Assembly: GCA_963920575.1 (NCBI GenBank) | Contig: OY986967.1 | Span: 2,525,869-2,589,868, forward strand | DNA from: Narthecium ossifragum | Lineage: Eukaryota > Streptophyta > Magnoliopsida > Dioscoreales > Nartheciaceae | DNA length: 64,000 nucleotides | Direction: 5' to 3' | Program-made: the position numbers and the translations under genes | Shown here: positions 44,102-52,755 of the stretch, piece after piece | Position numbering within the stretch: the first letter of the stretch is position 1 | Layout of the letters: each line of letters opens with the position of its first letter | The notes under the pieces: generated by a model | Seen by the model: only the letters and a program-made list of their open reading frames with translations | Told to the model about the DNA's origin: nothing | Database searches by the model: none

Positions 44102-47100
44102 GGATTCGGGGGCCCTGCATCGCGGGGCGTGATGCAGGGAATACATTGCACGTTCTCAGCCGTGCGATTAGAGGATGCAGCATCGCGAGGATCCGCTCCA
44201 AATCTTCCTTCACGTGGACTGCCAGCTGGGACCCGCGAACTTTACGCCCCCAACTGATTTGAGCGCGAAGCTTACTTTACCTTTTTGTTTCTTCTTTCCT
44301 TTCTTCTCAATTTCCCCGGCTTCTTCTTTTTTTCTTTCTTCTCCATCGAAGGCAATACATCACTTGTTTTCAAACCCATTTCTCAAAAGATCTTCTATTG
44401 CTGGTAAGATCTCATACATTTTGTAGTTTTATCTTGCTTTTGTTCAAGAATGTAAGGATTTATTATCTTTGATTTTGAATCTTTTTGTCCACCAAAAATC
44501 CCCTTCTCTACCGAATCTTAGTTTTTTTGAACCTTGAAGTTGATAGCAATCACCAGAAATCCCTCTCTCTACCTAATGTGATATGCTTATGCGGGCAAGC
44601 CAAAAAATACCTCATGAGCAGTATGCAAGTGTGAATGCAAAATGCACACTTGTCTTTCTATATGATATATGCATTTTATATGTGATGATTTCTTCAACTT
44701 GTGATGAGCATTGACACATATGTAGAATGTAATGCACATATAGTTGACATTGATATATGATGCATTTAAGCATATTACATTTTAGATTTTTCAGGATGGA
44801 GACCGTTGAAAACACTGATAACACGAATTTGTCAACCAGTGGGGACCATGCTTCATGTAAGTCTGAAGTTGGCATGGAATTTGATAGTATGGATCATGCA
44901 TGGGAATTCTGGATGCAGTATGGTAAGAAAATGGGGTTCGGAGTCCGTAAACATATCCTTCGAAAGAGTAGAGTAGATCATGTTGAGATAAAGAGGATAT
45001 TTTGTTGTTCAAGAGAAGGGAAGCGGGGAAAAGATAAAAGGGAGAGTGAAGATGTACAACATCGGTGGGATACTCGAGTCGGGTGTGAGGCGAAGTTGGA
45101 TGTGAGACTTGTGAGGGAATCAAACAAATATACTGTGCATCAATTCATAGAAGAGCACAACCATGATCTCGAGCCTAAAGAAACAAGGCACTTGTTGAGG
45201 TGTAATAGAGAAGTGACAGAGGTGCAGGGTAGAATTATCGAAATGGCACATGATGCCTGGTTAAGGCCCAAGGACACACATGAACTAATGGTGATAGAGG
45301 CTGGGGGAAGAGCTTGTGTTGGCTATACTGCAGAGGATCAGAAATCATACCTTCGAGATAGGAGACAACGATGTATGCAATGTGGTGAGGCGGGGGCCAT
45401 CTTGACATACTTTAAAAATCAAAAAATGAGAAATTCTTCATTTTTTAGTGATATGCAGTTGGATATCGAAGACCACATCACGAACATGTTTTGGCCTGAT
45501 GCGGAAATGGTTGTCGATTACCAAGTTTTTGGTGATGTGGTTACCTTTGATACGACATACGGGACAAACAAAGGCTTGCGACCATTTGGGGTTTTCACTG
45601 GGTTTAATCACCACAAACAGATGGTTACATTAGGAGCTGCCCTTCTGTACGATGAAACTGCAGAGTCCTTTGAGTGGCTATTTGAGATATTTTTAAAAGC
45701 GCATGGAGGTAAAGCACCCCTTACTATTTTTACTGATCAGGATGCGGCAATGGCGAAGGCCTTACAGTTGGTAATGCCCGGCACTTGGCATGGCTTATGC
45801 ACTTGGCACATCTTACAGAATGCTACGAAACACTTAGGGGGTGGTTCACAGGTGTTTTCAGAATTCAGAAAGTGTATGTTTGACTACACTAATGAAGATG
45901 ACTTCGAAGTTGCATGGGCAACTATGGCTGAGACATATGCGGGAAGTAACGAAAAATTGTGGTTGGATGGTATCTACTGTTTGAAAGGAAAATGGGCAGC
46001 ATGCTACATGAAGTCGACCTTTACATTGGGGATCAGAAGTACACAACTAAGTGAGAGTTTAAATAGTGATATGAAGACACACTTAAGGTGTGATTTAAAT
46101 GCAAGAGATTTCTTTTATCACTCTCATAGGGTCTTGGAAAAGAAAAGACATAAAGAGCTAGAAGCAGAGTTTGCATCAAGACAAAAGACCCCAAATCTCA
46201 TTATGGCTGACTGTCCTCTGATGATTCAAGCTGCGGAGGTTTACACCCCCACCATATTTAGATACTTCCAACATGAATTCTTGCAAATTTCATCATACCG
46301 TATAAAACATAAGATTGAGAACCAAGTCCCACATGAGTATACATTGGTACCATACAAGAACTTGAATGTTGAGTATAAAGTTCTTTTCGATCCTAATAGC
46401 AGCAATGTAGAATGCAAATGCAGGTTGTTTGAGACTACATGATTCCTTTGTTGTCATGCCCTAAAGTCTTTACCCTGCACGACATGGTTGAAATACCGCA
46501 CAAATACATTCTGACAAGATGGACAAAATTTGCTAGGAATGTCCTCCCAATCAGAACCAAGCACACTGAAGAAAATGAAGATTTGCATACTTGGTCGGGT
46601 AGGATGGCATCCCAATACATGAGAAATTGTTTGAGGTTGGGAACTAGTTCTAGTGGTCGTCAAAAATTAGAAGAAAACCTTATGGTAATTACAAACTTGG
46701 CAGACAACTTCGCCAAAGTTGATATAGTTAAAAGTAGTGGCATTTCATAAGACGACCCCTTGAACATAGGATGTCTTTGTTGATTTTTGTATTTGACATG
46801 AGAGTTGGTATCTCAAACATGATCCATAAGATCCACATGCATGAGTACATGGGTTTTGAGAACCTCAGCAAATACGGAGTTTGATATCAGAACTAGGGGT
46901 TGGAGAAAAGATAAGTGATGAGATTTTGTTTGCCCTTTTTTTGCCCTTTTGTTTTCAGAACCTATGCCCTCGAAGCAGTTGGGGGCGTAAAGTTCACGGT
47001 CCCAGCTGGCAGTCCACGTGAAGGAAGATTTGGAGCGAATCCTCGCGATGCTGCATCCTCTAATCGCACGGCTGAGAACGTGCGATGTATTCCCTGCATC

Positions 47101-47113
47101 GCGCCCCGAATCT
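44102..47113 (+). mobile_element. Mutator-like element (MULE) with FAR1-type transposase
   Basis: A 3012-base unit with ends GGATTCGGGG and CCCCGAATCT. Long inverted repeats of about 150 bases (44102-44255 against about 46977-47113) share CGTGCGATTAGAGGATGCAG and GTGGACTGCCAGCTGGGA. The 10-base target copy GCCAACCTTC lies at both sides (44092-44101, 47114-47123), in the 8-11 range usual for Mutator. The left TIR carries an extra 16 bases, a local duplication of CCCTGCATCGCGGGG-like text. The transposase lies between, in plus orientation. Confidence 0.88.
44796..46750 (+). pseudogene. FAR1/MURA-type transposase with one nonsense codon
   Basis: From the ATG at 44796 the protein has a FAR1 DNA-binding zinc region (AWEFWMQYGKKMGFGVRK to FIEEHNHDL), then a MULE DDE domain. 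The likely acids are Asp at 45549 (VVTFDTTYG), Asp at 45735 (IFTDQDAAM) and Glu at 46053 (QLSESLNSD), with CTWHILQN between. A SWIM zinc finger closes it (CKCRLFE..LCCHALK). A TGA at 46440-46442 lies inside the SWIM finger. The same frame goes on to a TAA at 46748-46750, total about 650 residues. A leader intron 44404-44794 is likely, since CTG/GTAAGA and TTTTTCAG/G fit splice sites just before the ATG. Host FAR1 genes are relatives, but here TIRs and target copies show a transposon. Confidence 0.87.
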
Positions 47114-47345
47114 GCCAACCTTCCATGATCCCAAGACGGATCACAGCAATCTCCCAATACAAAATCCCATCCGGCGAGTCTTCTACCACATCAGACACAG
47201 ACGAGGCAATGGTCTCCTCATCCTCAAGACAAACCACTCCAAGACCAATACAGCTAAGAGTCCCTCGCCTGAGAAGCATTACTTGGATTACAAAGCCATG
47301 TTCAGCACCTCTGCTACTGGGTCCATTCAATAATACCCGCCGCTG

Positions 47346-47703
47346 ATGGGGTATAATTTTGTCTATTCATAATCTCTTATACTATACGGCATTCATCCAT
47401 ACTATTGCCAAATGCTGTATAATATTATACAATGTACATCCATATCTTATACAGCAAACCAAATATCCCGGGCGAAATCGACATTATCATTAAGAAACCA
47501 ATAAATTTCCAATCTCGAGAAGAGATCGGAAACCTTATGATTCCATAAACAAAGATACACGTCGTTGAAACGTGAATGAGCTAGCTAGAAGACGTTCAAA
47601 TGAGCGCCGCTGACCATTATGATCTGTATTCCTCTAAGCTTACACAAACATATCACGTCTTGACTTCACCAAATCATATTTTAGTTTGGGCAATCCGGAC
47701 ACT
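47346..47703. other. spacer and 3' side of the UGT gene
   Basis: AT-rich sequence with no gene. It should include the 3' untranslated region of the minus-strand UGT. Confidence 0.4.
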
Positions 47704-49158
47704 CTATTGCAATTCAAACGCCATGCCATTGCCGTGATCCACAGCTGCCACCTTATCCGACGACCCATGTCTTCGGAGCTCCTCTATAAGCTTGTTCAGC
47801 TCCTTTTCCGACGACCCACCTTCTCTGACGGCGGCCCTCGCCATCTGTCTCAGCTTCTCCATCTTCTCTCTGACTCTCCTCCCCTCCTCTCCACCCTCTA
47901 TCAGCTCCTTGACACCTTTGGAGATTTTCTCTTTGAGAACAAGCCCGTCGGCCGCCGCCGGGCGTAGACGTATTCCGGCGCCGAGTATGTCTACGATGTG
48001 CTTGGCGTTGAGGGCTTGTTCGGCAATCATCGGCCACGCCAGCACCGGCACGCCAGCCACCACGCTCTCGAGCAACGAATTCCACCCGCAGTGGCTTATG
48101 AACCCCCCGACGGCCTTGTGCTGGAGCACCGCCGCCTGTGGTGCCCACTTGGTTACCATCCCTCTATCGCCGACCACCCCCTCCTGCGGTGCCCATGTTG
48201 TCGACCGCACGACCCATAAGTAGTTGCACCCGGCCATCTCTAGCCCACGCGCCACCTCGTCCAGCTGCGCGTCTGGCACGAAGGCCTGCGTGCCGAACGC
48301 GACATACACCACCGATCCGTCCTCCTTGCTGTCCAACCACCGCAGGCACTCGTTGTTGTTGTCATCACCGCCGCCGTGGTCATCGTCCTCCTCTCCAAGA
48401 AGCAAGAGGGGGCCGACGTGCCACGCGCGAGCGCCGGGGACGCTGTAGAACGACTCGAAGTGCTTGACGCTCTCGGCGCCGTCGAGCTCGACGAAGCTGT
48501 TGACTACAATCCCCCAGCTCTTGATGTCGGAGCTGGCTAGCTCGCCGATGAATTTCGTGGAGGGGTCATCGGGATCGCCAGCGTTGCGGACGGTGTCCGG
48601 CACGTCAGCCCGCGTCAGCCGAAGCTTTGCGGAGGCGCCCGGCACCTGAAACGGCTGGTCGTCGCCGTCGACGTACTTAAAAGGCAGGTGCATCCACAAG
48701 GCCTTGCAGAGGGCCATCGAGAACGCCGACATCCCATGGAAGACGACCCGGGGGACTCTGGCACGGTGGCAGGTGTCCAGGGTCCACCCGAGGAAGAAGT
48801 CGGAGATGACGCAGAGCGGGATGGACCCGTTGCTTTGCATGTCGAGGAGGAGGCGGTCGAAGGGGTGGCGGAGGTGGGTGGTGGCGGCGAGGAAGGAAGG
48901 GTAGAGGTCCGGCGAGGGGAGGGTGTCGGTGGACTCGCAGCCGGCGGGGATGGAAGGATGGTGAGGGAAGTGGAGGACGACGACATCGACGAGGGGGGAT
49001 CGGCGGAGGTGGTGGCGGATGAAGGAAGCGGTGGCCGGGGTGGTGACGAGAGTTATGCGGATGCGGCGGCGGGCGAGGGCGGCGGCGAGGTGGAGGAGGG
49101 GGATGGTGTGGCCTTTGGCCATGAAGGGAAATATCACTATGTGGTCTTGCTGAGCCAT
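47704..49158 (-). CDS. UDP-glycosyltransferase, UGT90-like
   Basis: A single-exon, GC-rich frame of 484 residues, the usual length for a plant family 1 glycosyltransferase. The N-terminal acceptor domain has PFMAKGH with the catalytic His at 17 and its partner Asp at 120 (VISDFFLGW). The C-terminal PSPG box that binds the UDP-sugar runs from W338 to Q381, with HCGWNS and the closing E-Q pair. The final Gln is usually linked to UDP-glucose use. These enzymes act in the cytosol on small acceptors such as flavonoids or hormones; the acceptor cannot be read here. Wording of the GHTIPLL and AWPMIAEQALNAK motifs suggests UGT90A relatives. No signal peptide is seen. The frame is intact among transposons, with a TATA box about 60 bases upstream. 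Confidence 0.92.
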   Translation of the reverse strand: MAQQDHIVIFPFMAKGHTIPLLHLAAALARRRIRITLVTTPATASFIRHHLRRSPLVDVVVLHFPHHPSIPAGCESTDTLPSPDLYPSFLAATTHLRHPFDRLLLDMQSNGSIPLCVISDFFLGWTLDTCHRARVPRVVFHGMSAFSMALCKALWMHLPFKYVDGDDQPFQVPGASAKLRLTRADVPDTVRNAGDPDDPSTKFIGELASSDIKSWGIVVNSFVELDGAESVKHFESFYSVPGARAWHVGPLLLLGEEDDDHGGGDDNNNECLRWLDSKEDGSVVYVAFGTQAFVPDAQLDEVARGLEMAGCNYLWVVRSTTWAPQEGVVGDRGMVTKWAPQAAVLQHKAVGGFISHCGWNSLLESVVAGVPVLAWPMIAEQALNAKHIVDILGAGIRLRPAAADGLVLKEKISKGVKELIEGGEEGRRVREKMEKLRQMARAAVREGGSSEKELNKLIEELRRHGSSDKVAAVDHGNGMAFELQ

Positions 49159-49214
49159 TGTTACACCTCCTGCGGTGGCCTGTGTTTTGCCGGACTTTGG
49201 TGGGGTGCGGTGTT

Positions 49215-49223
49215 CTTATAATT
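49215..49223 (-). promoter_or_regulatory. TATA box of the UGT gene
   Basis: AATTATAAG on the minus strand, about 60 bases before the ATG at 49158. Confidence 0.5.
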
Positions 49224-49237
49224 GGAGGAAAATGGCA

Positions 49238-49606
49238 GTATGAGAGATCAGGTGTTAGTGTTATAACATGGGACTCGGTTGTATGGTGTTGACGAATTGA
49301 CACGTGGAGAGAATGAATGGACCCCTCAATTAGTATAAAAAACGAAAATCCAATTAAAGTGAGTCGTCATCCATATATCTTCCTTGGATATAATAGACAA
49401 CATATATAAATCTATTAGTTGCGCCCCCTGTCACATGGCATGCCAACCACCAACCCCACCCCAATAACCACCCAATAACTCCATCCAACTAAACCCCTCT
49501 CAACCTAGGATTATTATGTCACATAGGCACCACATAGACTCCACTTAGGACATTCTTCTGTCACGTAGAACAACAAAAGTTTCACTTATAACCATAGACT
49601 CGTATA
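49238..49606. other. UGT upstream region
   Basis: AT-rich. Near 49423-49450, TAGTTGCGCCCCCTGTCAC resembles a Helitron-like 3' end in minus orientation, as at 39611. No gene is seen. Confidence 0.35.
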
Positions 49607-49731
49607 AGGATGATGATTTGTATACCTCACGTTTCATAGAAAAGTAGAAAGTTTAGAGAGATATTTTAGACAATATATAGTACTCATCCGTGCCCATGGC
49701 ACAATTTTGCAGTTCTCTTACTTAGGGAATA

Positions 49732-51130
49732 GGGTTAATATCATTTTGGTACCCTCTAGTTTCAAGAATTATCAATTTAGTCATCGTATTTTAAAACGTA
49801 TCAAACCGAGGTATGTAGTTACCAAAATTTCAATTTGATGCCAAGTATTGTAACGCCGTTTGCCGATTTAACGCCAAACCGGCCAGTGACCGGCTTTCTT
49901 GCCACGGCCAGTGACCTCTCTAAGCCTCCTCTAATGGCGAAGCCATCATCATCTCGTCTCCCTCCCTCGAATCCAAACCCAATCCTCCACCTCTCCCGAA
50001 ACCTCTGCTGTAACCCTCGCAACTCATCAGCGCCGTCGACTTCATCCTCCTCTCCGGACGCCGAGCGCGACGATGGCTTCGTCCAGATCCTCCGCGACGT
50101 CCTACACTCCAAGCAAAGCTGGCGCCTTTCCCTCGCCGCCCCCTTTGTCTCCGCCCGCCTCCGCCCCGCCCACGTGGAGCGCCTCCTCCTCCACGACGCC
50201 CTGGATGCTCCCCGCCTCGCCCTCCGCTTCTTCGACTTCCTCGGCCTCCACATGCGCTTCAACCACTCCCCGCTCTCGTTCGCGATCTTATCGCACGCCC
50301 TTCTCCGCTCTGGGTTCCACTGGCCGGCCTCCTCGCTCCTCCACTCCCTCGCCTCCCTCCCCTCCACCAAGCCCTCCAACGCGTTCAACTCCCTCCTAGC
50401 CTCCCGCTCTTGCCTTGGCATCTCCTCGACCGTCGCCTTCGACTTCTTAATCCAAGCCTACATCCAAAGCCGCAGACCTCTTGATGCCCTCGCCGTCTTT
50501 AAGCACACTATGCAATCGGGATTCCGGACTGAGACGAGGACGACGAGCGACTTGATGAATGGGCTTTCAAAGGCGAGAAGATTCGACTTGGTTTGCACCG
50601 TGTTCGATGAGGTCTCGAGGGAGAGTGTTCGTCCGGATGTTTTCGTCTACACGGTGGCTGTGAGGAGCTACTGCGAGCTGAAGGATTTGGGGAGAGCCGG
50701 AGAGGAGGAGGTCTCGGCCCTCGAGGGAGCCGGAGAGGAGGAGCTCTGAGTGGAGGGCCGGGAGGCAGAGCGCCGGGAGGGGAGGGGAGGTCGCTCGGGA
50801 GTGGGACCGGGAGGAGAGCTGGAGAGGAGGTCTGAGTGGAGGGCCGGGAGGCAGAGCACCGTGATGGGAGGGGAGGTCTAAATTATCAAAATTGACTTGC
50901 TGTTGACTTGCTGATGTGGCAAGAAATCCGGTCAAAATTGACCAAAAACTGGTCAAAATCGTGTAAAACCGGTCACTAGCCGGTTTGATGTTAAATCAGC
51001 AAACGGCGTTACTATACTTGGACCAAATTGAAAAGTTTGGTAACTATAGACCCCGTTTTGATACGTTTTAAAAAATGAGGACCAAATTGATAATTCGTGA
51101 AACTAGAGGGTACCAAAATGATATTAACCC
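49732..51130 (+). mobile_element. Pack-MULE carrying a PPR gene fragment
   Basis: Inverted ends of about 190 bases begin GGGTTAATATCATTTTGG and contain ACCCTCTAGTTT, CAATTTAGTC or CAATTTGGTC, and AACGCCGTTTGC. The 9-base target copy TAGGGAATA lies exactly at 49723-49731 and 51131-51139. Inside are a PPR-type coding fragment (49934-50749) and a GC-rich tail with a repeated GAGTGGAGGGCCGGGAGGCA. There is no transposase. Long TIRs, the 9-base target and a host gene fragment define a Pack-MULE. Confidence 0.9.
49934..50749 (+). pseudogene. captured pentatricopeptide-repeat (PPR) gene 5' fragment
   Basis: An uninterrupted, GC-rich 271-residue frame inside the Pack-MULE. Residues 1-45 are Ser/Pro-rich, like an organelle transit peptide. 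Residues about 165-255 form two to three PPR motifs (FLIQAYIQSRRPLDALAVFK, LMNGLSKARRFDLVCTVFDE, YTVAVRSYCELKDLGRAGE). It then passes into Glu/Gly repeats and a stop, where a full PPR protein would continue with many more repeats. An upstream in-frame ATG (49835) lies in the TIR. PPR proteins bind organelle RNA. This fragment is probably non-functional, but it could be transcribed from the TIR. Confidence 0.8.
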
Positions 51131-51293
51131 TAGGGAATATGTATATGTATATGTATATGTAAAGCTAACTTAAGGAATATGTATATGTAAATCAAATTAA
51201 GGTTGATATATAAACTAACTTAGGGAATATGTACATCTAAACAACCTTATTAAGGGGGAAACGGTTGTAACCGTTATTGCTCCTTATAAGATT

Positions 51294-51795
51294 GACTAGT
51301 ACTCACCTGTGCCCTTGGCACAGTTTTTAGTTATTGTTAATATAAAATTTTAACAAACTCCCTGTAGTTTGTCTGGTTAGATGGCTGTGTTGACCCGTAG
51401 GTAGTCCAGGGTTCGAAGGTTGGTCATAGCTTTTTGTTCACTGCCACCATAAAACATAGCCAATAAAATATAAAATAAAATATTATAAGTCTAACTTAGG
51501 ATATATAAAATACATATAAGTCTTTCCATATTGCATATAAGATAACTAGTACTCACCTGTGCCCCTGACACAGTTTTTAGTTATTATTAATATAAAATTT
51601 TAACAAACTCCCTGTAGTTTGTCTGGTTAGACGGCTGTGTTGACCCGTAGGTGGTCCAGGGTTTGAAGGTTGGTCATAGCTTTTTGTTCACTGTCACCAT
51701 AAACCATAGCAAATTAAATATTAAATATAAAATAAAATATATAAGTCTAACTTAGGATATATAAAATAAATATAAGTCTTTGCATATTGCATAAG
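51294..51795 (-). repeat. 250-base tandem duplication of the Helitron-like 3' end
   Basis: Two head-to-tail copies differ by a few substitutions (for example TTGG/CTGA in the hairpin, TAGATGGC/TAGACGGC, GGTTCGAAGG/GGTTTGAAGG). The inner words vaguely resemble Pol III A and B boxes. Confidence 0.75.
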
Positions 51796-51928
51796 ATAAT
51801 ATTAATAGAACTTAGGTTGATATGAATTAATGCATGTTTATATAAAGCAAACTTAGAGAATATATATAAAGAAACTTAGAGGATATGAATTAATGCAAGT
51901 TAACCGTTATCGCTCCTTATAAGATTGA
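51296..51928 (-). mobile_element. Helitron-like unit 2, abutting unit 1
   Basis: Minus strand: TC start at 51928 (TCAATCTTATAAGGAGC), 3' end CTAG at 51296-51299 after the hairpin CTGTGCC-AAG-GGCACAG (51307-51323). The CTAG end directly touches the TC start of unit 1. The 250 bases at the 3' end are duplicated in tandem: 51296-51545 and 51546-51795 both begin CTAGTACTCACCTGTGCCC. Each copy includes GTTTGTCTGGTTAGA and GTTGACCCGTAGGT. Confidence 0.55.
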
Positions 51929-52281
51929 TATGGATAGAAACCCTAAACGTATGGGATTTTATAATCAATTAATTCCAAAATATTTACCGCGCAGTCGACT
52001 TCCGTGTAACCATGAACATTCATATGATTATTTTTAGATAACATTAGTCCTTATCCAGGAGAGGACTTTAAATAATGAAGAATCCGAATTACTGCATTCC
52101 TATGATCTTCACTAGGACAATGCATAAATTGACTCACTACGCTCACAGCGTAAGCCATATCCCAGCAATTGTATGAGATAAATAAATGAGTTGACCAACT
52201 AACCGTTGGTATTTCTCTTCATCAGTTGGCACATGATCTAATTACTCTCCAAGTTTATGATTTTGAACGATCGGAGCGTCT

Positions 52282-52744
52282 TGTCACGGACCTTTTCTTT
52301 TCACCCGAACTGGGACCGTGCGGCACTCGAATTACCTTCGCGCAGTCGAGTCAGCCTTCCGCCTTCACCAAGCTGGATCACTCCTAAGGACTTTGGCACT
52401 CACTAGGAAGAGAGGAGAGTAGAGTGGAAAGCTTCTTTGCTTGAAGATGGCTTACAACTCTTGGAAGTTTGCTCACTTGGAGGTTGGGATTACAAATGAG
52501 ACCCTCCCTCATTATATAGACCTCCTAAGAACTCTCTAGAATTCTATACACACTTCCTTAGATATTTACATAGGACTTTCTAGAGAATTAGATATTTCTT
52601 TGGAGTCTTCTAGAGATCTCTTTAAGGATGAAAATCTTAGGGCATTCTAGAGATCTCTAGGCTACAGGAAGACCCTAGGACTCTTTAGAGACTTCCTGCC
52701 TTGGTTGAGCCTTGTTGGTGGGTGCGATTGATTTGATCGTGACA
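52282..52744 (-). repeat. 3' LTR of the chromovirus
   Basis: On the minus strand it starts TGTCACGATC and ends GGTCCGTGACA. It holds a TATA box (GTCTATATAATGAGGG) and many CTAGAGA words. Confidence 0.92.
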
Positions 52745-52755
52745 TTCTCCCCCAC

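Larger units (their letters stand above)
43866..47345 (-). mobile_element. LINE RNase H remnant, split by a Mutator element
   Basis: The minus strand from about 47330 reads a degenerate RNase H beginning (FVIQV..GIGLGVV-like sequence, then YWEIAVI). After the insertion it continues (44100 leftward) as RNLIVVT..LQDIWWRIG..VQFLAIPRDM. It ends with a tail GTAGCTTC..CTATCAATAA, as in the other two LINEs. The two halves meet at a 10-base duplicated target. The match is by pattern only; the Asp residues are largely lost. Confidence 0.6.
49677..51295 (-). mobile_element. Helitron-like unit 1, holding a Pack-MULE
   Basis: On the minus strand it starts TCAATCTTATAAGGAGC (51295) and ends with hairpin TGTGCCATGGGCACGG followed by GAGTACTAT (49677), where CTAG is expected. 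Without the Pack-MULE it is about 210 bases, so it is non-autonomous. It lies in the left LTR of Copia B. No Rep/helicase is present. Confidence 0.5.

Noticed and set aside
44796..46750. FAR1/FHY3 host transcription factor
   Set aside because: The domain architecture is the same, but TIRs, a 10-base target copy and a premature stop show a transposon copy.
47753..49303. Several long frames overlapping the UGT gene in other frames and on the plus strand
   Set aside because: High GC content of the real gene removes stop codons in other frames. Only the 484-residue frame has UGT motifs.
51355..51420. tRNA gene or SINE from the A- and B-box-like words
   Set aside because: No cloverleaf or acceptor stem, and the words lie inside the duplicated Helitron-like end.
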